A DNA stretch of 64,000 nt from Wolfiporia cocos (taxonomy: Eukaryota > Basidiomycota > Agaricomycetes > Polyporales > Phaeolaceae), in assembly GCA_029448655.1 (NCBI GenBank), contig JACCLO010000004.1, positions 1,860,001-1,924,000 on the forward strand, in the 5' to 3' direction. Made by a program: the position numbers and the translations under genes. Shown piece by piece: positions 18,001-26,618 of this stretch (its first letter is position 1; each line of letters begins with the position of its first letter). A model generated the notes under the pieces. That model ran no database searches. It saw only the letters and a list, made by a program, of their open reading frames with translations, and was not told the origin of the DNA.

Positions 18001-19505
18001 ATCATGATGTTACCGTCGGAAATGATCATTCCTAGGTATTCGATGGAAGATTGTTCGAAAAAGCACTTTTCGGGCTTCGCATACAAGTCCGAGTCCTTCA
18101 GGGTTTGGAGAACCCCTTTGGTAAGTCGCCGATGTTCCTCCATATCATTCCCGAAAATCAAGATGTCGTCTAGGTAGACAACCACCTTGCCGGTCCGAAT
18201 GAACGGTGCGAGGATAGAATTCATCATCGCTTGGAACGTTGCGGGGGCATTGCAGAAACCGAAATACATTACCGTTGCCTCGTATAGTCCACGGTGTGTA
18301 ATAAACGCCGTCTTCCATTCATCACCTTCCTTGATGCGGACATTGTTGTATCCCCATCTAAGGTCGATTTTGGTGAAGATGGTCGCATGGGACAGTTGAT
18401 CGATGAGATCATCGATCCGAGGTATCGGATAACGATTTTTTACGGTTATTTCGTTTAGCCTCCTATAATCGACAACCATCCGCAGTCCTCCGTCCTTTTT
18501 ATGGACAAAGAAGACCGGGGATGCCATCGGACTTTCGGATGGTCGAATGTAACCCTTCCGTAGTTCGGTGTCTATCCACTCATCCAAGCTATTACGCTCT
18601 TGGGGAGACATTTTGTATGGTTTTACCGGGGGAGGAAGCTGCGCATCTGGTTCAAGCACTATGGCGTGATCCCAGGGCTTCCGTTCCGGCATCCTCTCTG
18701 ACGCCTTTTGTGAGAACACCGTTGGCCCATACTCTTGGTATTGTTCGGGCACTAACGATCTCCATTTTTCAATGTCGATTGGTGGTGTGTCTTCCTCACG
18801 GTCGTCTGCTTCGTCGAGGTCTTTGTCAAGTACCTCGGCTACCAACTGTGTCAGCAGGTTCATTTCTTCGTCGTCAAGGGTTGCCACCCAAGCGATCAAA
18901 GGATTTTCGGGGTCCTCCTCTCCTAATATGTCCACGGGAGTGTCCCAAATCGAATTTACTTCGATGATTTCCTTTTCTGGGAGTTCAACTGCTTCCTCCT
19001 CAGAAGGGCGGTTGCCCTTTTTTCTGGCGTAGGGTTGGTCGTGTGTACAGCGTGCATATTCCATTTCTCCTTTCCTCCAATCAAAGGTAGGATTGTGGAG
19101 ACGTAACCAGTCATAGCCAAGGATTAGGTCTGGTTCTAGGTGCATGACCGTCAGACCTATTTTTTCCTTGTGTGTGCCATGCTGCATAAATGCTTTTACT
19201 GATTGCGTTAAGCGGCCGGCGACGTTTTCTGTTCCGTCTGCGTTTGTAACCGTAATGGGAAACGCTAGTTTGTCGGTGACCAGCTTATGTTTATCGACCA
19301 ATCGTTGTGATATGACCGATATGGTTGCACCGCTGTCGATTAAAGCCAGAGCCTGCACTTTTTGCCCATATACCCAGAGTGTTACTTCGACACGGAATGA
19401 TCGAGCGAAGTCGCGCGCATCGTTGCCAAAAATATGATACATTGACTCGAATACACTCTTTACAGCGGGACTAAAATTACATGGGAGCACAAGTGGGCAG
19501 GTCAT
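15084..19505 (-). CDS. Element A Pol: protease-RT-RNase H-integrase-chromodomain-dUTPase (~1473 aa)
   Basis: A polyprotein for reverse transcription and integration. Visible in order: aspartic protease LIDSGATISVI (~55-65); RT with YLDD (~442) and the upstream DLRWGYNNVRI motif; RNase H with TDASD (~592); integrase zinc finger with HHDH and CDTC (~820-860); DDE core with TIDLI (~892), SDRGTQFAS (~951) and the glutamate following; chromodomain with aromatic residues in YLIHWKG and DTWE (~1183-1235); C-terminal trimeric-type dUTPase. All five dUTPase motifs are present: GYDLYAA (~1340), GRIAPRSGLA (~1370), GVIDHDYRGEV (~1388), GDRIAQLI (~1418), RGTQGFGSTG (~1468). The ATG at 19505 overlaps the gag stop as TGATG, which suggests reinitiation. 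No stop or frameshift is seen. The chromodomain could target integration to modified histones (family knowledge). Confidence 0.95.
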   Translation of the reverse strand: MTCPLVLPCNFSPAVKSVFESMYHIFGNDARDFARSFRVEVTLWVYGQKVQALALIDSGATISVISQRLVDKHKLVTDKLAFPITVTNADGTENVAGRLTQSVKAFMQHGTHKEKIGLTVMHLEPDLILGYDWLRLHNPTFDWRKGEMEYARCTHDQPYARKKGNRPSEEEAVELPEKEIIEVNSIWDTPVDILGEEDPENPLIAWVATLDDEEMNLLTQLVAEVLDKDLDEADDREEDTPPIDIEKWRSLVPEQYQEYGPTVFSQKASERMPERKPWDHAIVLEPDAQLPPPVKPYKMSPQERNSLDEWIDTELRKGYIRPSESPMASPVFFVHKKDGGLRMVVDYRRLNEITVKNRYPIPRIDDLIDQLSHATIFTKIDLRWGYNNVRIKEGDEWKTAFITHRGLYEATVMYFGFCNAPATFQAMMNSILAPFIRTGKVVVYLDDILIFGNDMEEHRRLTKGVLQTLKDSDLYAKPEKCFFEQSSIEYLGMIISDGNIMMDPKKYAGVQDWPRPTKVKEVQAFLGFANFYRRFIEGFSKIAKPLTMLTKKSEAWHWDAEQENAFQTLKEAFTKAPVLRIPSHDQPFRVETDASDFATGAVLSQLDPTDKKFHPVAYYSKSLSAPERNYEIYDKEMLAVIRALEEWRHYLEGHPEKFEIWSDHLNLTYFKTAQKLTRRQARWALYLSRFNFQMKHKPGKTMLTADPLSRRPDHEEGVDLDNRDQVLLKPEWFEQEYMAMALDTSHAAPQSEDESILREIRKALLDDKVTKDYKELLSSGPREFKKDLSEWNYEGGLLLRRGKVYVPATPADIRRQVVEYHHDHKSAGHFGRYKTYELLSRNYWWPGMFVYVKKYVDGCDTCQRMKNHPQKPYGPLQPLPVPSGPWEVVTIDLITQLPPSGMHDAIMVVVDRLTKRARFFPIENTFSTKDLATILYQKVYPLHGLPKQIVSDRGTQFASKLFGEWCTLLGIQRSMTTAYHPQADGQTERVNQILEQYLRCYINTYQKDNWSEFLPTAEFAYNNAASETTKESPFLVELGRHPIAGPSSFEPSRNKDLVEIANTRFSAQEKAKAAMKIAAERWSWYYDQKKQVVPFKVGDKVLVDVRSWQDTERSLAPRYIGPFRITEKLGPVTFKVYMDAQYRAYHPVFHASKLVMYKESTIEGQKSHPPAADKPMEMEDPEEWEVEAILDHRNRRGRWEYLIHWKGTGPAEDTWEIEEHLANAKEILDEYKAKYSALSTDPNQPLRRSTRLGGTRQTVAVFDPDSPDWDSDTCVWPDDWPQYRDDVDPTQPKVYYKRDPFTGQWVHSDVEFNEDLEIEVGVNGKLPTRGTTDAIGYDLYAAQDILINSWKSASVPTDIRIKVPYGTYGRIAPRSGLAKKGIDVLAGVIDHDYRGEVFVMLMNLTGDPYQVKKGDRIAQLICEVAITPEIQESMTKEKFEKEIRPHLHGSGPYNEQFNKPTKRGTQGFGSTGR

Positions 19506-21742
19506 CACATGTGCTCGGTGGGAAAACCCGAGGCAGAGCTTCCGTAGATGCCCAGGGTGTTTGCGGAGTCGGCTATCCGCTTGCGAAGCCAGGGCAAATG
19601 TGTCCTGATGGAGTCGCCCGACGGTGTAGGCGCAGTCGGAGTCGAACCAGTCGACTGGGTCTGGACGGGGCTGGTGCTTTCTGCCGATCGCACCGGACTC
19701 CCGCTTTTCTCCTCATCGCTGATGCGCGTAGTGGGGGCCAGAGGAACCACCTCTGGTTGCTTCGGAACGTTGGTCCGGATGGTCCCTACGGTGGCTTGGG
19801 GGGACTCATCTTCGTCGTCAGTCACCAGTTCCTGGGTGCTGACAATTCGGACCTTGTATTTTTTCTTCGGGTCCAATTTCTTCTGGCCCGACTGTTGCGT
19901 TCCGCTTGACGAGCCTGTCGGCTTCGTCGTTCCGCTTCCACTACTGGCCGGCTTGGCTTCCTTCGGCTTGTTCTTAGGGTTCTCAGGACAGTCGCCCCAT
20001 TTGTGTTGTCCGGGGTGCTTGCGACAGTCCTTCCCGTAAGAGCCGGTTTCCTTTGCCTTGCCTTTGCCTTTGTCATCAGCCTTGGCAGGCTTTGACGTAG
20101 CCTTGTCGGCGGTCTTGGCAGACCCCGACGACTCCTTCCTTTTTTCTTCCTCAAAGATCTTGCCTTTGAGCTTGTCTGGGTACTGCCTCTTGTAGAGGTC
20201 AATGGCCATATCCAGGTATATTTCCCAGTCGGTCGGCATTGTGAAGCCGGGTACCGATTCCAAGGTGGCGAGGGTCTCTCGCACCTTTTCCGGGAGGATC
20301 CGTTTGATGTGACTGAACAACGTTTTGTTGTCAGTCTCGGCCAGGCGAGCCAGGGTCCTGAGCTTCTGTGCCCAAGAGAAGAAGTCCGATTGGAGCTTCT
20401 TTTTCCCTTCGTCTCCGAAGTACCCTTCAATCTCTTTTTCGGCAATCTCCTTGTCCGTCTTCTTGCCGTACACCTTCTCAATCGTTTCCGCAAACGTTTT
20501 CCAGGTGTGCCCCGAGGCTTGTCCGGCGGCGATTTTATCAACTACCGGTGACATGTACTGGTAGGCCTCGCCCGTAAGCCGTAGCAGGGCTTGGCGAACC
20601 TTGTCTTCCTCGAGGGTCACCTTGGCGTCTGCGAAATACATGCCCATTTTTTGGATCCACTCTTTCGAAGAGATGGAGTCCTTGGGGCCCGAGAATTTGG
20701 GCGGCTGAGTCGGTTTGGTCTGTTGGAAGTTGACCGTGGTGGCTGCTGCTGTCGCGGCTGCCGGTGCGTTTTTTAGAGCGGTTAACTCCGCTTCGAGTTG
20801 GTCAATTCTATTAATTAGTGCCGTGATCTGGGCACCGCTGGGTCCCGCGGTTGGGGTTGCCGGACGCTTTTGCAGTACTGCGATGTCTTTTTCTATGCGG
20901 ACGAATCGATTTTCGGAAAGGGTATCCAATTGTTGCCGCAAACTCTCCGCTTCCTCTAGTGCTTCGATTCTATTTTGAAGCACCTGGTTGTGACTCCGAA
21001 TCTGGTTGGTCTTGTTCCAGACCATTTCCAAATCCGTATCCACCCGGCTTTTGTAAGCCGCGAGGTTGCTGTAGAGATGATTCTTGGCTTGGTACAGCGC
21101 CTCCCTGTAAGCTTCCTTTCCTACCTGCAGAACTTCGTCTGAGGCGGCCACTTCCAGGGTGCGCTGCAACCTTCCCATCAATTCGTTCTCGCTCCTTTCT
21201 GGCTGCGCGACGATTTCCAGAGTCCTCCTTTCGAATGTAGGGAGGAGATCGGGGAGCGTCCCGAATAGGGGCTCCGCGTGGATCGTTTCCTCCGGTCGCG
21301 GGGTCTCGCTGCCTTCAGGGGTGACGACTGCTCGGCGTGCGGGTGTTTCCGGGTTAAAGAGCCTGGCGGCTCTCGTGCGTGGCGACGCCTCTTCCTGCGA
21401 GTACCAGTGGACGTCACCGTAGTAGACTATGAGGTCCGCCAGAGGGATGGCGGTGCAATAGTTGTCCCACCTCCACCACGAAATGTGGTTCCTGGTCGAA
21501 TCTTCCCCATAGTACTTGATGTACGCCGTATGGTTTACGTTCAGGGAGGGGCGCACATGCGCCGGAATTGAGTTGAAGGAGGTGACACTCCCCCTAACTC
21601 TGATGCCGAATACGACTCGCAGGTAGTCCATCAAGCAGGTTTGCTCTCCGGGCCACGCGTGCTTGCCGACGGCGGGGCGGTAGGCCGTAGCTACCTTGTG
21701 GGTGTTGTACAACGCGCCTTGGACGATTGTGTATGACACCAT
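19505..21742 (-). CDS. Element A Gag (745 aa)
   Basis: Capsid/nucleocapsid protein. After a unique N-terminal part come long helical segments (~190-310, heptad-like). A retrotransposon-Gag-like region follows at about 358-520 (motifs EWIQKMGMYF, FAETIEKVYGKKTDKEIA), then a Lys/Ser-rich linker. The single knuckle at about 571 reads C-x2-H-x3-H-x4-C instead of the C-x2-C-x4-H-x4-C seen in element C. It ends ATG-TGA, and the TGA overlaps the pol ATG. It is related to the Gag at 35753-37750 in the capsid-like region. Confidence 0.9.
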   Translation of the reverse strand: MVSYTIVQGALYNTHKVATAYRPAVGKHAWPGEQTCLMDYLRVVFGIRVRGSVTSFNSIPAHVRPSLNVNHTAYIKYYGEDSTRNHISWWRWDNYCTAIPLADLIVYYGDVHWYSQEEASPRTRAARLFNPETPARRAVVTPEGSETPRPEETIHAEPLFGTLPDLLPTFERRTLEIVAQPERSENELMGRLQRTLEVAASDEVLQVGKEAYREALYQAKNHLYSNLAAYKSRVDTDLEMVWNKTNQIRSHNQVLQNRIEALEEAESLRQQLDTLSENRFVRIEKDIAVLQKRPATPTAGPSGAQITALINRIDQLEAELTALKNAPAAATAAATTVNFQQTKPTQPPKFSGPKDSISSKEWIQKMGMYFADAKVTLEEDKVRQALLRLTGEAYQYMSPVVDKIAAGQASGHTWKTFAETIEKVYGKKTDKEIAEKEIEGYFGDEGKKKLQSDFFSWAQKLRTLARLAETDNKTLFSHIKRILPEKVRETLATLESVPGFTMPTDWEIYLDMAIDLYKRQYPDKLKGKIFEEEKRKESSGSAKTADKATSKPAKADDKGKGKAKETGSYGKDCRKHPGQHKWGDCPENPKNKPKEAKPASSGSGTTKPTGSSSGTQQSGQKKLDPKKKYKVRIVSTQELVTDDEDESPQATVGTIRTNVPKQPEVVPLAPTTRISDEEKSGSPVRSAESTSPVQTQSTGSTPTAPTPSGDSIRTHLPWLRKRIADSANTLGIYGSSASGFPTEHM

Positions 21743-21891
21743 TGCTGGACAGTATTCGTCAGCTTGAGTTTTTCTTCCTTAAACGATAATTCAAGAAAAA
21801 AGTGCCTTTTCAGGACTTAAATGCCTTTTCAGGACTTTTCGCAATCAATGCCATGCACCAAAAAAAATGCCTTTTCAGGACTTTCTATCTA

Positions 21892-22707
21892 CTACAATTC
21901 GGGTTTGCCGAGGTTGAAGTTGAGACCGCTATGTACTAAATGTGTTTTTAAGTACGTAACGTGCTGTTTCACGTCTAGGTCTCCAAAAACGTGCTCCACC
22001 CTCCTGAGATATTTTTCGAGGCGGCGGAGGTCTTCGTTCTTCATGGAGTCCTGACGGACCCTTTGCTCCAGGTGTGTGGAGAGATCGTCGAAGTCGGTGA
22101 TGAGGGTGGTGAATTTTGCTATGATTGGGGCCGTGGTGGTTGCGTCGGGGACTTTCCATAGGCGGAAAAGATTCTTGTGGGCGGCGTTCATCTGTTTGTC
22201 GACGTCCAAGAACCAGTCCCACTTTTTCTCCGTGCAATGGACGTCCCTGGGGTTCGGAAGACCCCGTTTCTCGACCCACTCGGCCGGCTTCCTAAGCTCC
22301 TCCACCCTTTCCAACAGCGACTTCTTTGGGGGCTCAATTCGCTCCCGAAGACTCCTCACCATTCTCTCTTCCTCAACCCTCTTCCTGGCTGCCTCGGCGA
22401 TCAGCTGATCCAGGCTTTGTTTCTGGATCCGAGCCTCGAGCTTCTCCTTCTGTCGGAGAAGCTTGTTGAGCTTCTTCCGCCTGATGTCGTCGAGGGCGGC
22501 CTCGTGGTTGACCCTTCGGATCTCCTCCGGGTCGGGGTTTGGCTTCTTGTAGAAGACGTCTTTGCCCTTTCGGGACTTTCCTCGCTTTGGGGTTGTGACC
22601 GCGGAGATGCGGTCTTCGAGCGATTTAGAGGAGGCAATGTGCCATTCCTCGCGCTCCCCCGTAGCGGCGTTTCTCGGGGTAACCGTGAAACGTGGTGCTT
22701 TCGGCAT
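21892..22707 (-). CDS. Pre-gag ORF1 of element A, coiled-coil protein of unknown function (271 aa)
   Basis: I do not recognise the family. The protein is highly charged. It has a basic N terminus, a central coiled coil (~85-145, KLLRQKEKLEARIQ-like) and a helical C-terminal domain (~185-260). The C-terminal part aligns by eye with ORF1 of element C (34682-35605). Shared features are a F-x-T-(L/M) start, a DL pair, R-x-R, then D-(L/W)-R-x(2)-(E/K)KY and a final aromatic-Gly or aromatic-x-Gly. It lies between the leader and gag, 149 bp before the gag ATG. Typical Ty3 elements lack such an ORF. It could be a translational helper, packaging factor or chaperone; all of these are guesses. Confidence 0.8.
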   Translation of the reverse strand: MPKAPRFTVTPRNAATGEREEWHIASSKSLEDRISAVTTPKRGKSRKGKDVFYKKPNPDPEEIRRVNHEAALDDIRRKKLNKLLRQKEKLEARIQKQSLDQLIAEAARKRVEEERMVRSLRERIEPPKKSLLERVEELRKPAEWVEKRGLPNPRDVHCTEKKWDWFLDVDKQMNAAHKNLFRLWKVPDATTTAPIIAKFTTLITDFDDLSTHLEQRVRQDSMKNEDLRRLEKYLRRVEHVFGDLDVKQHVTYLKTHLVHSGLNFNLGKPEL

Positions 22708-23293
22708 GACTACGTAAAAAGAAGTCTAAGTAAGCTATTCTAGTGGAAATCACGCGGTCTTCTGTCGGGGCTTATCGTCGCTTCTTGATGTGTCGTGCGC
22801 TTATCCTCCGGCGTCAATGGGCGCTCCGCCCTCGACCGGAGTTAGTGTCGGCGACTGGATGGCGTCTCTCTCACGCTACCAGGTGGGGGATACAGCAGGT
22901 CGTCTTCCCTTGACGCCTGGGAATGCAGGATTTGGGGTATTACACCCCGCATGTGCCCACGCCTCACTCCAGTTAGGTGGCTGCCAGTGTTTAAACCAAA
23001 CCCATGCCCTGAGGGACTTAGAGGGCGCCAAGGCCAGAACTCTATCGTTCTGAAGCCGTATCGGCAGCGGTTCTAGGCAGGGCAACTCGTGCCCACCATC
23101 CCAACTCTAAATAGAGTGGCCCCTGTGCGCCTGGGGATAGGCGAGAAGGTCGTCTCCGGCCCGGTCAAGAGGTTACACCGTTGCCATCGATTCCCAACAT
23201 ATGGGGAAAGGCTTGGCAGCCAGTCCCCGGTTCCGCTTAAGCCTACGGTCCGGCTATTTGCCCGAAGGCGATGATCCCCCAGAGCCCACTAAG
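22708..23293 (-). other. 3' part of the element A leader
   Basis: Non-coding leader between nested element N and ORF1; the leader's first ~115 bp are at 25244-25357. It is GC-rich with several possible stem-loops, including a GGGGT-GTAAT-ACCCC hairpin at 22934-22948 whose counterpart exists in element C at 34377-34391. Confidence 0.6.
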
Positions 23294-23864
23294 TGTCACA
23301 GACTTACCAGTCTGTGCGACCCTGGCATCAGGGGGACTCCCTAACGCCCTACAAGACGTGTGCGACGCCGCGCCAGCGGTGACCTTGTCGGCTGTACCAA
23401 AGGTGACCATTCCCTAAGGACTCCTAGAGGCGACGTAGAGAGGCATCACACAGTCGAGCAAGACAAGAGGGGCCCTCGGGCCAGAGCACGCGCAGACAGA
23501 AGATAAGAGAGGCACTTAGTGCATTGACGAGAATCTCAAGGATGAGGATGTAAGTCCTCATCCGTCGTACTTATACATGTGTAGCTGGCCAGTAATGGCC
23601 GCCCTAAAGTAATGGCCTGTGCGCGCATTATCTAAGAGAGCACATGATGCGTAACTACAGTGACGAATGTAACTAGTGTGACCATAACGTGAGATACCTG
23701 AGGCGCGCGCTACCCTACAGCGCTAACCTAACAGTCAGGTGACCAACAAGCTAGAGAGACGCACGAGGAGGTGGCTGAGGACCAGAGACGCGGCGTACGC
23801 CTAGCGCCGCATGTGGAACCTATAGCGAGGGAAGTACGGTAACCCCCTGGGCACATCCGTGACA
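23294..23864 (-). repeat. 3' LTR of element N
   Basis: 571 bp, plus-strand TGTCACAGAC...CCGTGACA. It is identical to 24668-25238 apart from one transition at 23434. Confidence 0.92.
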
Positions 23865-24667
23865 TTACCCCCCCTCCTAAAAAACGTTGTCCCTAACGTT
23901 CTACCTTATATCCTACGACCCTCGCATCCTTGGTTGCTTGTTTAACACACGGCCTATTCCTTACGACGTAGGATAGGGAGCGTCCATGTGCACGGACCGT
24001 CCGCCAGTGGAGGAGTGAAGTGAGCGTCGCCTTCAGGGGAGCATTGGGATGAAACGGAGTGACCATTCCCTGTTTCCCTTACATCCTGCGACGTGAGCGA
24101 ATGAGGCTTGTCAGCGGTGAGCGGGCCCATCGGTAAGTCATGTTAGCGCATGCTTGTCCTAGGACTGACGCCGACATGGCGAAGCGTGACGCGCCGACCC
24201 CGGGGTATGTGGTTGGCTCAGTCGAGTATAGTAGTCGGTTGTCGTTGTTGTTGTCTATCCTTCGAGACCGTCGGTGTGGGGTTGGAGACCCTTGCGGGTT
24301 CCTTCGCATACCCACTGGTCATGAGATCTTGTACTAGTGCCTGCCGCCCAGAGGTAACTGGCCAGACTGCCCTAGACCTCCACACGCGCGTACATTCCCT
24401 TTTCAGGGGTGACGGCGGCGGGTCCTCAAACGGGGCTTACGTCGGTTGACCCCTTCTACCTTGCGTTCGAAAGGGGGCGGACTTGCTTGCTCACTCCGCA
24501 CGGGTACTTCGCCTGGTGTAACGCTTCGTGGGGGCTCGTAAAACTACGGACCTCTGGCGCTTCTACCAGAGGCTGCCCCGCCGCGTTGCCATGGCACCCT
24601 GTACGTGGAGAACCCTCGGCCCCAACGCAGTTCGCGCCGGAGGGGAGGTAAGATATCCTTGAGATTA

Positions 24668-25238
24668 TGTCACAGACTTACCAGTCTGTGCGACCCTGGC
24701 ATCAGGGGGACTCCCTAACGCCCTACAAGACGTGTGCGACGCCGCGCCAGCGGTGACCTTGTCGGCTGTACCAAAGGTGACCATTCCCTAAGGACTCCTA
24801 GAGGCGATGTAGAGAGGCATCACACAGTCGAGCAAGACAAGAGGGGCCCTCGGGCCAGAGCACGCGCAGACAGAAGATAAGAGAGGCACTTAGTGCATTG
24901 ACGAGAATCTCAAGGATGAGGATGTAAGTCCTCATCCGTCGTACTTATACATGTGTAGCTGGCCAGTAATGGCCGCCCTAAAGTAATGGCCTGTGCGCGC
25001 ATTATCTAAGAGAGCACATGATGCGTAACTACAGTGACGAATGTAACTAGTGTGACCATAACGTGAGATACCTGAGGCGCGCGCTACCCTACAGCGCTAA
25101 CCTAACAGTCAGGTGACCAACAAGCTAGAGAGACGCACGAGGAGGTGGCTGAGGACCAGAGACGCGGCGTACGCCTAGCGCCGCATGTGGAACCTATAGC
25201 GAGGGAAGTACGGTAACCCCCTGGGCACATCCGTGACA
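24668..25238 (-). repeat. 5' LTR of element N
   Basis: The partner of 23294-23864, followed by the CTAAG duplication at 25239-25243. It contains a CTCAAGGATGAGGATG direct/inverted motif near 24910-24935. Confidence 0.92.
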
Positions 25239-25357
25239 CTAAGGATACCCCGCTGCCTGGCGGCGAGCAGGGGTGCGCAGACGGCGACGAAAACCCCTAA
25301 GAAGAAAAAATCCCAGACCCTCAAAGAGGGCGGGGGCGAAAGCGAGTTCTATTCATA

Positions 25358-25976
25358 TAACACAAGATAACAACTTACTTGTAATGTTCTTGGTTTTGCT
25401 GGTTAGGCAAGGGATAAGTAGATGTTAAGCAGGATACGTTGAGTGGTTAACTCGTAGTATGAATGCAATGAATAGAACTGAGGCAATAGCGCTCAGCAAG
25501 TCCAGTATATATACATGATAAATAAGACCCCTAACAGCCTTATTAGATAATACTACTGTCCGTATTCGTATGTACAAGTCCCCAGGTACCTAAGTACTTA
25601 GTAATATACGATAAATACATATGCCGATCAAAACCGGGATATAGAAAGGCGGCGTAGGCCGCGCGAATGGCGTTTTGCGCTCTTGTCATTACAAAGATGG
25701 GGCGTGACCAAAGCCCGGTCCGTTGACGTTTATATGCTGACTGCTTCCGGACGGAATGTCCGATTGGCTAGAACTAGACATGTGACTGATGGTAACTACT
25801 AATGATAAGATAAGATCGTCGTTACGGGAGATAACGCGGCCATCATTCGGCACGTATGTAACCGTTAACTTATGAACCAGATAAGCTAGTTATTGGTCTA
25901 GAAAGTCGTAGATAATTTGTAGAATTGCCGGAAAAATAGTAAGAAATATAGGGAAACTAGGAGAATTCTTGTGACA
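25358..25976 (-). repeat. 5' LTR of element A
   Basis: 619 bp, a near-perfect copy of 14375-14993. The right boundary is fixed by the CAAAC duplication at 25977-25981 inside Helitron Z. Confidence 0.95.
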
Positions 25977-26039
25977 CAAACGTGGACACCAGGTGTGCTC
26001 CACGTGACCGCTCCCACGCGAGCTCCCATTACTTATAGA

Positions 26040-26618
26040 CTAGCTTAATTACCTGTGGCTTCGCCACAATTTTGTATTTAGGAGTTGTTGCTTATCTCTG
26101 CCCGCTCAGCCACTCCTCCACCTCGCTAATGCTCGGCCTCGTTGTTGCTTCGCTTGTAATATATTTGCAACTGGCACACGTGCCTTGCAGGTGCTGGGCA
26201 TGAGAATTTACCCCTGTGGCATTGGGGTGCAAATCCCTGTGGCACAGGGTACAATTCCCCCATGGTGTGGGGTATTTACATTACAAAATACCCATGCCAC
26301 AGGACACCAATCCCTGTGGCATGGGCCACAAACCCTCATGGAATGGGCCACAAATCCCCGTGGTGGGGCACAAATCCCCATGGTGCGGGGCAGGAACAGC
26401 GCGCAAAATGCGAGCTAGCAGCGTGTGTGCCTTTCAGGCGCCGGGCGTGGGAATCCACCAGCCAACTCCACAGATGGCAGGTGCCCTATCTAATGGGAGG
26501 AGGATCAACGACGCGCATGGACGCCACACGGCAAACGTGCTCGCCATGTGCGCAAAACGCGAGCGACACGCTAGCTGCACGCGAGCGCCTACGGCGTGAG
26601 CTCCCATTATAGTTCAGA
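26040..26618 (-). mobile_element. Non-autonomous Helitron W1
   Basis: 3' end CTAG at 26040-26043 with a CTGTGGCTTCGCCACA hairpin; 5' end TCTGAACTATAATGGGAGC at 26618. It contains the 22-bp minisatellite (26210-26400) and a 5' half shared with the autonomous Helitron (TGGGAGGAGGATC and GCATGGACGCCA blocks). It abuts Z on the left and W2 on the right as GA|CTAG. Confidence 0.83.

Larger units (their letters stand above)
23294..25238 (-). mobile_element. Nested non-autonomous LTR retrotransposon N (1945 bp)
   Basis: Two 571-bp LTRs (23294-23864 and 24668-25238) enclose an 803-bp interior without a coding frame. CTAAG target duplications flank it (23289-23293 and 25239-25243). A purine run (GGAGGGGGGGTAA in minus orientation) next to the left LTR gives the orientation. 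The LTRs differ at one site that I saw (23434 versus 24808). It lies in the leader of element A in the same orientation. Its TGTCAC termini and its PPT resemble those of A and C, so it probably uses their enzymes (inference). Confidence 0.9.
14375..25976 (-). mobile_element. Ty3-type (chromoviral) LTR retrotransposon A
   Basis: Two 619-bp LTRs bound it (14375-14993 and 25358-25976), with target duplications CAAAC at 14370-14374 and 25977-25981. Minus orientation: leader, ORF1 (21892-22707), gag (19505-21742), pol (15084-19505), polypurine tract, 3' LTR. Without nested element N it is about 9.65 kb. The LTRs differ at one site that I noticed (14715 versus 25698), so the insertion is young. It sits inside Helitron Z. 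No TGG-type primer-binding site is obvious next to the 5' LTR. Confidence 0.95.
12969..26039 (-). mobile_element. Non-autonomous Helitron Z, split by two later insertions
   Basis: The 3' end is CTAG at 12969-12972 and the 5' end TCTATAAGTAATGGGAGC is at 26039. The element's own sequence is 12969-13206, 13722-14374 and 25982-26039. Helitron X2 (13207-13721) and Ty3 element A (14375-25976, plus one CAAAC duplication) are inserted in it. The left part matches, in reverse, 29690-29943 of the plus-strand copy, which lets the X2 insertion site be read as A|T. It contains a 22-bp minisatellite. No coding capacity of its own. Confidence 0.78.
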
